From contig CM065816.1 of NCBI GenBank assembly GCA_033398695.1, positions 128,809,358-128,873,357 on the forward strand: a stretch of 64,000 nt of DNA, in the 5' to 3' direction. Both the position numbers and the translations under genes were made by a program. How positions within the stretch are numbered: position 1 is the stretch's first letter; each line of letters begins with the position of its first letter. This document shows positions 55,601 through 64,000 of this stretch, piece by piece. Below the pieces are notes generated by a model that saw only the letters and a program-made list of their open reading frames with translations, was not told the DNA's origin and did not search any database. Origin of the DNA: Orobanche coerulescens. Lineage: Eukaryota; Streptophyta; Magnoliopsida; Lamiales; Orobanchaceae.

Positions 55601-57948
55601 TGTAATACCCGGTTGTAATTCATCATTATCATTCAAGAATTTCATTCGATGATTGTCACCCAGTGTATATTCACTCGATTATAATCATTCACCAATCATA
55701 TTCATTCACCGTGTTCACCGTTCGGAAAAACTTGAGTGGTGTATCGTTATTGTTCATTGTTTCAACTTTCCTCATATGAGTTCGACTTTGTTAGATCACC
55801 ATTAATTTTTGGTAACTCCAAAAATTCTAAATCTTTGCAATATTATAGAGCATCGAGTTAGCTTTCCAATGGTTCAAACGGTGAGTCAATCGGAGTCCGG
55901 ACAAGAGAGTTATGGTCGTTTTAGCTCAACCGCTCATTTTTCGATTTTGGCGATCATCGCCGAACGAACTCGGCCGTGTCGTCCGACACGGCCCGTGCAC
56001 TCGTCCGGAAAGTGCCGGTGTTCGCCTCGAGACCCGACCGTGTCGCCAGCACGGCCGAGTCGAACGCTTCCGGATAAGCGAAGCGGCTGACACGCCCGGC
56101 CGTGTCGCCTGCACGGCCGAGTCATGCCGAAGTCGCCGTCGGACGGTCATCGGTGTAGGCCCTCGCGCCGCGACCGTGTCCGGGGACACGGTCGAGTCCT
56201 GTCGCCGGTGCCACGGCCAATCAGGCGACACGACCGTGCCGATCGGCACGGGCCGTGCCCGGCAGGGTAGTCAACCCCTATAAATTCATTTTTTGAGCAT
56301 TTCAGCTCATTCTTTCCAGTTTTTTCCACCTTTTACGAGAGAGAGAAGCTTGAGGGAGAGTTTTCTTCATCAATTATCATTGGAGTGTTTGATTTTCTTC
56401 ATTTCCTTTCGATCGTGATGCCCGGAAAATCAATCTAACGCGTGTTCTTCGGATTTAAGTACTTGGATCTTCAAGAGGTAATTCCTTCAACACTTTGGAC
56501 TTCGATTTTATGTTGAGATATGATGTTTTGGACGTTATAATCATGTTATATGAAGGGATATGTATATGATTATGAGTTTGTGTAAGGATTCATTGGATTA
56601 TTGAGGGATTATTCAAGAACACCTTGAATATCGAGTTGGAATTGGGGATTTTCGACTAATTGTTGTTATAATCACGTTTTTGGATATTCATAACGGATTA
56701 TTGATCGTATTGGAGATGTTTTGTTGGTTTGAAACACTTCTTGGGGATTTGATATTGGTATATTGAGGTTTGATTGTAAACTATCGGAGTTTGGCCACAA
56801 CGTATTCGATATAATGCCCCAATGAACTTAGTTTAATCGTATCGACGTTTTGAGTTCGTTATATTCGTGTTTAATTCGTATATTGATCGGATTGTCGGTA
56901 ATTGTATTGAATTAAGGTTGTTCGTGCGACCGACACTTCATTTAGGACATTTGTTCGTGGAAGGACTTTCTTCATCGGTATTTTGTAAGTTAATTCTTAC
57001 TCGGTTAAAAGGATATTCATCCCTTTTGTTGTTGTTCATTCATAATCATAACTCATTCATCATTATATTAATCATATCAAAACTTGTTGTTATCAATTAA
57101 TCGTTTACCATAAGGAACAGCGGTTCCAATCTTTTCATTGGTGTCATTTATTTCGTTACCATTCCACCTCGGTGAGTCATTATTCATTTTCGATGTCACT
57201 TTTGTTATATCGTGGCATTCCGGTCATCTTGGCGTGCAGTTGGTATGTGTAGGGTTTTCATGTCGGGCACATTATAGTCGTGTGTTGGTTGGTGGCCTCA
57301 CATTGGGTGTGCACACGAGACTGAATGTTTCGTGAGATCGATTAGGTACAAGACCACACGTGTATTCGATCGATACTCGTTGGTGGCTTGTGCACGGACA
57401 CATTTCCATCCCGGGCGTAGTGTGGCGCCATTTCCTTTGAGCCGTACTGTTAGTTGATTCATATAGCATGTTTGATTGCGTATGTTTCGACAGGATGTTT
57501 CATAACTTCAGATATAATCATGATTGTGTATTTTCAACTCTTGAGGATTGTTTTTCTTTGTAACTGACCCCGGTTGGGGATTTTGTTTTTCTGGTCATGG
57601 CAATGCAAACTCACTCGAATAGAAAGTTGACCTCGAGGAGTCCTACTGAAACGAGTAGTTGCCCCCGATCTTTCAGTTATTCATGTTATTGTTCTTTATT
57701 TTCCGCTGCAGACTTTCATTTGAATACTCCGTTTCATTCAGTGTTGTGTATTTTATCTTCATATAAAATACACTAGTATTCGGTATTGTCCTGGTGTGTT
57801 GTAACTAAACTCCACATCGGAGTAATTATTGCTGTAATGTAGTTCGGTACTACATTTATCTTGTGTAATTCATTCATTTTCATTTGCCTAGTGGGTCCCA
57901 GTTGGGGATCTACGGCACTGTAATATCCGCCTAGTTTGGGGTGTTACA
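55601..57948 (+). repeat. Element G 3' LTR
   Basis: 2348 bp. Array at 55975-56272, TATA at 56279-56286, hairpin ACCCC-GGTT-GGGG at 57567-57579, terminus GGTGTTACA. Small ORFs shared with the 5' LTR (for example 56867-57100) show no domain. Confidence 0.94.
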
Positions 57949-59107
57949 ACTAGCCAGTGAGGGAGGGTCCTTAGAGGCTTCAAATGGGGTCAGTGGTTTT
58001 GTTCTGAATCCTAGTCGGTCTTCGACTGTGGTATTTTACCATTTGTCTTCCGTTAAAAGATATGTATTGTCTTGATTTTAAACGTTTTGATGCGTGTACT
58101 AGGATGTGTTTTAGCGTACGTCGATATGTGTGAGTGTTGGGCATTCTGGCCTATTGGATTTTTGAAAACCTTGAGTATCTTAGAAAATAAATCTCGAGAT
58201 GTACTTTTAAAATGGATTGTTTTCTCGCGGTACCTTCAAGGTGCCTACTAGTGCCACTGTGTGTTTCAAATTTATTCCACTCTGAGGACCATAAATACTT
58301 TGAGATATTTTTAATGATTTAGAAATGCAATTGTTTAGACCCGAAGGTCGAATATTTCTAAAAAGTTTAATTTAAAGAAAGGTGTCCTCATTTTTTTTTT
58401 CAAACGCAAGGTGGTTTTTCAAAGTCTCGATGACGATGTTTGTACTACTTCTTTTTATATATGACACTCGAGATCAACTAGTGTTTTCAAATTATTTTCA
58501 AACGTGGTTTTCGTTTTTAAAACCTATCGTTCCTATAGTGGTCCAGGAATGTATATGTGACGTTAGCGTTGTTGTTAGGATGTTGGCCCTGTGAGTTGTA
58601 GTCGAATTGGCGGTGTGAGCATTGAGTCGTTTTCCACACATTTGTTGTGTTAGCCCTCTGTGAGAGATGAGATGTTGGTATTGAATGTTGTCGCCTCGTG
58701 GTGATTTCTGCGTTATCGCACATGTGCGAGCTGTTAGAGCTTGGATTGGTATGACCGTGTGCATCGGTGATTGTTCCGTTATGTGTCGGTTGTTTAATGT
58801 ATTGTTACCTTGCTTCCGTTTTTGTGAATTTCGTGGACGAGGTCGAAGGTAATACCCGTACTATTTTGACTTATGTATTTTCTCTTTCTCCATTCTTTCA
58901 ACTCGCTCGTGTTCGTATACTTTCTGAACTTATTCTGTATTTTGTTTTTTTATCGTTCGAAAGAGCCTTGACCTTGTGTTGGATCGATCTGGTTATCGCT
59001 GTGGCTTTTTTGAGTTCGGTTCGATTCTTGTGAATCTTGTTCAAAAGTAACATCTTTTAGTTTCTACCGGCTCTTTTAATGTCTTGAGTTAAGTGCGAAC
59101 TTTGGGG

Positions 59108-59330
59108 TGTTGTTCGATCGTTGTTTTCGATCGTTGTTGTTCGATCGTTGTTTTCGATCATTGTTTTCGATCGTTGTTGTTCGATCATTATAATTCGATC
59201 AGTGTTGTTCGATCATCGTTGTTCGATCGCTGTTGTTCTATCATTGTCGTTTGATCATTGTTGTTCGATCTTTGTTTTTCGATCATTCTGTTTGATCATC
59301 GTGATTGTCTGACTATTGTTGCCTGATCTC
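59108..59330 (+). repeat. Short tandem repeat gttgttcgatcatt in element D
   Basis: About fifteen imperfect units of 12-15 bases built on ttcgatcrttgttg. Every unit contains GATC. Confidence 0.85.
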
Positions 59331-59365
59331 GTACCACGGAGAGTGACCGTTCACCGTTAGTCAGC

Positions 59366-59407
59366 TGTTTCGTTTATGGTCAATTAGGACACCGAGTCGT
59401 GCATTGC
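59366..59407 (+). pseudogene. Degenerate gag zinc knuckle in element D
   Basis: The plus strand reads CFVYGQLGHRVVHC: CCHC spacing with Tyr for the second Cys. It is the only trace of gag found in D. A chance match is possible. Confidence 0.5.
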
Positions 59408-59821
59408 GAGACAGTAACTGGGAGGTTCGGGAATCGAGTTTGCATCTCTGCTCCGAAGGGACACGGAGATGCCTAGTGTGGTTTTGGAGAACTTCGACGC
59501 GGTCGGAGATTCCATGGTTGCCTTTGCGGATTGTTGTGCGCTTCATTATACTGTACGTGTTTTCCTGTAATAGGCGCCTTTTGTCACTTGACTGTTCGGA
59601 TAATTGACTTGATTGCGTTATCCAGTTGGTGGTGCTTGGCGCTTGGTGATCATGTTTTGTCCTTGCTTGTGACGTGGTGATGATTGTCGTTGAGCATACT
59701 TTCGCGCTGTATGCCTCCTTCCGTTCTTGTAACGTTTCGCCGGTGGACGTAAGTTGCACAGTTCTTGTGTATCTCGTTGAGATGTTCCTGGTGGGATATT
59801 GCTTCTCCCTACTTGTTTTAA

Positions 59822-59856
59822 GTTTCGAGACGAAACTTCTTTTAAGTAGGGTAGTA
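59822..59856 (+). promoter_or_regulatory. Pre-PPT hairpin and polypurine tract of element D
   Basis: GTTTCG-aga-CGAAAC (59822-59836), then ttttaagtagggtagta before the LTR at 59857. Confidence 0.78.
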
Positions 59857-60391
59857 TGTAATATCCGCAATTTTCGATTTTCGGTAATTTTCGTTTTTTG
59901 GCAAGAGTATGTTTTGACGACTCGCTTCGGACCGTTTCGTCATTCTGAGAATGATTAATTCTGAAGTTTTGCCCATCCGAGATTGTTTCTGTGCCATTTT
60001 GTTGAGTTCCGTGCTTCGTAGCGACTTTTCCGCACTCGAGTTCGATTCTTGCGAATCACGTTAGAAACTACTGTTTCGAGTTTCCCGTAAGTCCGTTTAA
60101 CTTTGTTAGACATGTTGTGAACTTCGGTTTGGTTATTCGATCACATATCGTGATTTTTGGGCATTTTGGGCCATTTTGTAATTTACCCAAAGTCGTGGGT
60201 ATCCGCATTCATAATTGTTGTCTTGACCCTTTTTCTTGGTTGCGTACGATTATTTGTTGCATGGTATTTCGTTTCGAATCAATGATGTTGTCCGCGAGCA
60301 TTTCGTCGTGTTCGTTCCGTGCGTTTTCGGAAATCGAATCGTTGAGTCATGGCGGCTGGGCACTGGCCGAGCAGACGCGGCAGGAACCGGC

Positions 60392-60808
60392 GTAGCGCGC
60401 GCTACTGCCGGAAGACTGCGCACGCTAGCTCGGTAGGAGTAGCGCACGTTATTAGGCCGGCCGACGCACGCTATCGGGCTGGGCAGAGAGGTTCCTGGAG
60501 TTCTGGACTCGGGGAGGATCGGCAGGTAACGCACGCTACTGTCGGTCGTGGCGCGCGCTAATCGGCATGTGTAGCGCACGCTGTCGGCCGACTAGCGCAC
60601 GTTACCTGGCCGAGCAGTTTAGTCCAAAGGGTTTTGGATAGGTCGGCTAGCGTGCGCTAGCGTCCGCGCAACGCACGCTATCGGGGTCGGGCAGTCGAGT
60701 CCCGGTCGGCAGGGTCGATAGTGCCGGGTCATGCGGGCCCCGGCCGAGGGTTCTGGGCGATACTGGCCGATAGCGCACGCTACTGCCGGAAGGCTAGCGC
60801 GCGCTAGG
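60392..60808 (+). promoter_or_regulatory. Palindrome array, element D 3' LTR
   Basis: Begins with the perfect palindrome gtagcgcgcgctac (60392-60405). Includes gtaacgcacgctac and ctagcgtgcgctag, and ends aggctagcgcgcgctagg. The TATA starts 10 bases on. Confidence 0.82.
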
Positions 60809-60817
60809 CCGCGCCAG

Positions 60818-60825
60818 TATAAATA
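60818..60825 (+). promoter_or_regulatory. TATA box, element D 3' LTR
   Basis: TATAAATA in ccagtataaatatgac. Confidence 0.65.
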
Positions 60826-62415
60826 TGACAGAGTAGTCATATTTTCACCCGTTTTTCATTTCCATCTTTTCCTCTCCGCGGCTGGAGGCTTGGTTATTAA
60901 GGAGATATGTTGTCAAGAAATTAATCTACGAAGTTTGGGAGTTTATATCATCGATTAATCATCCTATAACATCCTTTGATCCAGCCAATCAAGGTTAGAT
61001 TTCCTAGAACCCTATCTTTGAGAAATTTTGGGGTTTTGTCCAATTCGTTTCATATTGTTGATTAATCCATGATGGGTATGATTAATCATAGTAGTATTCT
61101 TGTGTTTAACATCATCTAATCCATTGTTCTTCGTCGAATCAAGGTATATTTCTTGATTTTCCTTCAAGTTGACTTTTTGGGAGTTTTGTTCTTGATTTCA
61201 TTTTCCATTCGGTTTTGATAAATTGATTGTTGTCTAATGATGTTTTTAATCGTATTCTATGGATTGTATATCCATACTTCGAGTTGGTTTAACTCGATTG
61301 ACAATTTGAGTGTTCTTGGGAATCATTGAACATTTAATGTTCGATTAAATGTTTCAATGAGTTTCTTTCAATGTCTTGATGTAATTCCTAGTGTTGTTGG
61401 TCTCGGTCCTCGTTGTGATCTTGTTTTTGTTGTTTCTTCCGGAGGATTATAGGTGCTCTAGGATTCCGAGTCGATCATCATTTTGTGTTGGTAATTCGTG
61501 CTTTGTTATCCTTGTAGTTTTCGCGGTGCTATCGCGTGCTTGATTACGTTCAGGAGTTCGGGGCTGCCCAACCATATCTCATTCATCGTCTCGCTTCAAT
61601 CGTAGTTTCGAGGCAAGTATTTTCTTATACGAGTTGTGTCCTGCAAATAGAGTTTACATGTTGGATTTACGATGGTTGGTTTACCCTCGTGACTGTGATT
61701 CGTGTGAGTTGATTTTGATTTGATTATTTTGAACGTTGAAGGTTTAATGTTGTGGAATCGTGTATTCCGTGTTAATTGTGTTGTTGTGTTTGAAGAGTTT
61801 GATAATGGTGTCGAATAAGTGGCCATCCCTAGTAAGTATTCTTGATGAGCTTACATTCTTAGCATATTAGTATTGCATAAGTAACATGTGTGTGTATGCT
61901 CACTATGGGTTAGATCCGACGGGGTCTCGGTAGGGGTCCACGGAGGGGTGGATCCACGAGCCTGCTGTTGTTGCCCAAAATATTTATCCGAAGATTAATA
62001 CTGCTGGAAGACGGACAACAAACAAATGCGGGAGCACTTCCGAGAGAAGATAAATAAAACAAGATTTGCCGGGTTTGTTAGGCCCGGGCTTGAATGCTCT
62101 CGCGAGATGTTATTAATACAAATATTCGTGGATACAAGTATTAATGAGAGAAATCTAAATACAATGAGTGTAAAAAGACTCTGTTGATCCGGCTCTTGAG
62201 TGAAGCTCGGTGTTCTTCGTCCCGCCGGTAATCTGCTCGAGGAGAAAAGGCCGGGAGAAGTAAGACCGAAAGAAAGCTGTTGCCAAGAGTTGGATGTTAG
62301 CCAAGTGCTTTGTGTTTGCTGTAAGGAGTGCTTGAATCGCGATATTGCTGAGAGAAGCTGAAGCCTTTTTTGTGGTAAAGGTTCGATCCTTTTTACAAGT
62401 GCTGGGAGCCATGCT

Positions 62416-62422
62416 TATATAG
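62416..62422 (-). promoter_or_regulatory. TATA box, element H LTR
   Basis: Minus-strand CTATATA in ccctatataagc, downstream of the GATCGCC array. Confidence 0.55.
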
Positions 62423-62445
62423 GGACAGCCGGGTCCTGTCCTTTA

Positions 62446-63140
62446 GCTGCCGATCGCCTGCCGGCCATTTTAATATTCTGCCGATCGCCTGCTGGCCAAT
62501 ACTTTAACGGGGCGATCCCCTGGGCTGTCAGGCTAAAGTCCAAGGAAGATGCTGGCTGTCCGAATAAAGTCCAATGCAGTGGCTGGCGCCAGCTGGGCGG
62601 TCCAATAAGGAGCCATCACGTGTCCGGAGTCAGTCAACAAGTGGCCCTACTGACAAGCTTTCGGCGGCCTGTCGGCTGGTGGAGAGAATATGCCAGATTG
62701 TGGTCAATGGCCCGGGATTCGCGGATCTTGTCCCGGTCTTTGCACATGGTGCCAGCCTTGAGGCTTGGCCTTCACCGACTGGATGGCCGTCGGTGGTGAT
62801 CGACACGAGGCGGTCGTCCCTGGATGGTATTCGGAGGTCGCCATCGGCCAGTGGATGGAGATCGCCAATGGTCGGTCACCAAGGGTAGGTCGCCGAGATG
62901 CCGAGAGGAGATCGTCCGTTCGTAGGTCGCCAGGGGTCGATCGCCGAGTACCGAGAGGCGATCGTCTTGAGGTCGATCGCTCGGCATCGGGACTGGACCT
63001 GGGGCCTTCGGATGGTCGATGTGGGTCGTCCGCTGGGTTGAGGCTCGGTCGCCAAAGTTGCCGATCGCGAATCGACTTGGCCGCTCGGCAGTGACTCGGT
63101 CGCCCGTCCTCCTAGTCGATCGCCGGTCGGAAGGTGTTAA
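62446..63140 (-). promoter_or_regulatory. GATCGCC/GGCGATC-rich array in element H LTR
   Basis: Dozens of cgatcgcc, gcgatcg and ggtcgcc words occur, with repeated phrases such as ctgccgatcgcctgc at 62448 and 62481. It occupies the promoter-upstream position, as the arrays do in the other LTRs. Confidence 0.7.
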
Positions 63141-63154
63141 ATCTTGACACAACA

Positions 63155-63174
63155 ATTGCCCCCCAGCTTGCTCC
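63155..63174 (-). promoter_or_regulatory. Polypurine tract of element H
   Basis: Minus-strand agctggggggcaat directly before the LTR start TGTTG. Confidence 0.72.
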
Positions 63175-64000
63175 TATGTTGAAGACATGGGGCGAGGTGG
63201 TTCTTGCTGGTGATCGTGTATGGATGAGGACGGGTGATCTGAGCTGACTTAGGACTCGGACTTGGGCTATCATAGTCGATTGGCTTAGCTATCTTTCGGT
63301 CTTGTACCTGCAAAAAAAAAAAAAAACATTGGCCGATCCCCCATGGAAACTTGGTGGTTTCGCTTTGTTTGAGGAATCGTGCACAGTCGCGGAGATCGAT
63401 GGACCGACCCCATGACCGTGTCTTGGTGCACAAAGACAATGAGTGCCTCGTGACTCACTTTATTATGAGGGTCCTCTCTGTTAGCTGCGCCGCCTTGTTT
63501 TTAAACGAAAGGCGTGCGGTCTCGGTCTAGAGGAGTCCTTGCGCGGGGCAGCGTCGGATGAATCAACTCCACGCCCGCGGCTTGTTAGCTCTGCTTCCAC
63601 CTCGGCCAGCCATGGAGATGGCCGACCTCGACGGTGTACGTTGAGACGGGGTTGTGGAATGAGTCCACTAATTAATGTTGGAGAGCCCTCCGACTACGCC
63701 GGCCTCGTATTTAAACGAAGGCGGGCGATCTCGGCCGAAAGGGACCTTGCATGGCCGAAGCAGCCGGTTCCATCGACTGCCAGGGCCATGGCTTTATGAT
63801 GTGCGGTGGAGGCGATCTTATGCCTTAGTCCGTCATGTTATATCTTTGGATCAGATGGCGATCGTGTCCACCGGGTTGCTGATGATGTTGCGATCTGGCC
63901 GGAAGACTGGCGATCGTCGCTCGGCGGCCGATCGCTTTATTCGTAGGTCGAAATTGGCGATCGGGTGGCGGCTAGTCACTCATGCTAGAATGGACTGTAG
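63175..64000 (-). repeat. Element H 3' untranslated region with a 210-bp imperfect duplication
   Basis: An A run at 63311-63326 is followed by two related units about 210 bases apart, each with ttaaacgaa (63501 and 63711) and a following gcgrtctcgg phrase. No gene motif. Continues past the window end. Confidence 0.6.

Larger units (their letters stand above)
48538..57948 (+). mobile_element. Element G: Ty3/gypsy chromovirus, same family as F, badly decayed interior
   Basis: LTRs at 48538-50891 and 55601-57948, target duplication ACTAG at 48533-48537 and 57949-57953. The interior keeps recognisable gag knuckles, protease, RT, RNase H, integrase and chromodomain, all broken by deletions, shifts and tandem-repeat expansions. 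Confidence 0.95.
57954..59821 (+). other. Element D interior, right part, essentially non-coding
   Basis: Resumes after G. T-rich sequence with many short words and no gag core or pol. One spot resembles a palindrome unit (tagcgtacgtcg, 58113). Contains the GATC-rich repeat (59108-59330) and a single zinc knuckle (59366-59407). ORFs of 60-170 aa on both strands lack any family motif. Confidence 0.65.
25599..61965 (+). mobile_element. Element D: large non-coding LTR carrier holding E(F), G and cut by H
   Basis: 5' LTR 25599-48095 (split by E), iMet primer site at 48100, interior 48096-59856 (split by G), polypurine tract, and 3' LTR from 59857 cut at 61965 by H. Removing nested elements leaves about 2.3 kb of interior with a single degenerate zinc knuckle and no pol. 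The first 315 bases of the 5' LTR are missing at the junction with C. Confidence 0.85.
59857..61965 (+). repeat. Element D 3' LTR, truncated by element H
   Basis: Starts TGTAATATCC. Palindrome array 60392-60808, TATA 60818-60825, an uninterrupted E target site at about 61446, and a tandem-repeat unit cut after gatccacgagcctgc. Confidence 0.9.
61966..63154 (-). repeat. Element H 3' LTR
   Basis: In element direction: TGTTGTGTCAAG, a long GATCGCC-rich region (63140-62446), a TATA (62422-62416), then R/U5. The exact left end is 61966 or 61969 because of a tgttgttg run. GC-rich ORFs here are repeat artefacts. Confidence 0.72.
61966..64000 (-). mobile_element. Element H: LTR retroelement, minus strand, Tat-like, runs off window
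   Basis: A 1.19 kb LTR with TGTTG and CAACA ends (61966-63154). It is followed by a minus-strand polypurine tract and an interior with tandem duplication, as in the 3' untranslated region of Tat/Ogre-type elements. No coding sequence is in view. Lineage is inferred from architecture. Confidence 0.7.

Noticed and set aside
59361..59870. 169-aa minus-strand ORF in element D
   Set aside because: It overlaps the polypurine tract and LTR start and has low-complexity composition with no family motif.
62574..63155. GC-rich ORFs of 100-127 aa in the H LTR
   Set aside because: Overlapping open frames on both strands from GATCGCC repeats; the region is the LTR promoter-upstream block.

Overview
This window is repeat-dominated nuclear DNA from a flowering plant, probably a eudicot. 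The evidence is chromodomain Ty3/gypsy polyproteins of the Tekay/Del type, a Tat/Athila-type element with the tRNA-Asp-like primer site, a CACTA transposon end, and captured exons of two plant nuclear genes. I find no intact host gene, rRNA, tRNA or CRISPR. Nearly every base can be assigned to a transposable element. Elements are named A to H, plus one solo LTR.

Layout. 1-3948: giant inverted repeat (arms about 1.9 kb, spacer about 110 bp) whose outer end is not in the window. 3949-5260: right end of a CACTA transposon carrying minus-strand exons resembling lipid A kinase LPXK, joined to the 5' part of a mitochondrial ribosomal protein bL21 gene. 5261-18311: element A, a decayed Tekay-like gypsy on the plus strand. 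The CACTA cuts its 5' LTR, and element B (Tat-like, 11541-15872) sits in its chromodomain codons. 18312-25598: element C, a coding-free element whose LTRs (about 4.4 kb) dwarf its 0.7 kb interior. Element A lies against its 5' LTR and a copia-like solo LTR (23303-24425, TSD GTTGA) sits in its 3' LTR. 25599-61965: element D, a large non-coding carrier. Its 5' LTR holds element E (26934-46589, minus strand, TSD GATTA), whose gag holds element F (33066-42987, minus strand, TSD TAACA). The leader of D holds element G (48538-57948, plus strand, TSD ACTAG). 61966-64000: the 3' LTR of D is cut by element H (minus strand, Tat-like by PPT and 3' repeats), which runs off the window.

Relative ages follow from nesting: C and D are oldest, then A, E, G and H, then B, F, the CACTA and the solo LTR. 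A, E, F and G encode the same protein order (gag with two zinc knuckles, protease, RT, RNase H, integrase, chromodomain), all broken. E and F are least decayed and keep intact RT catalytic residues. C and D lack pol and must have moved in trans, if they moved recently at all.

The most interesting signal is not in the proteins. (1) Seven of the eight LTR families (all but C) carry a dense array of CpG-rich palindromes immediately upstream of a TATA box. The palindrome word is shared across unrelated lineages: TARCGYRCGYTA in A, D, E and the copia-like solo LTR; GACACGG-n-CCGTGTC in F/G and the Tat-like B. (2) The LTRs of A, D and E carry two adjacent hairpins downstream of the TATA (TAGCA/TGCTA, then ACCCC/GGGGT). 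Loops differ and stems are kept or lengthened, and F/G keep the second. (3) A short hairpin, GTTTCG/CGAAAC, abuts the stop codon and precedes the polypurine tract in A, C, D, E, F and G. (4) A, E, F and G have a candidate 5'-leader intron ending just before the gag ATG. Together these look like shared RNA and promoter modules kept while coding regions decay.
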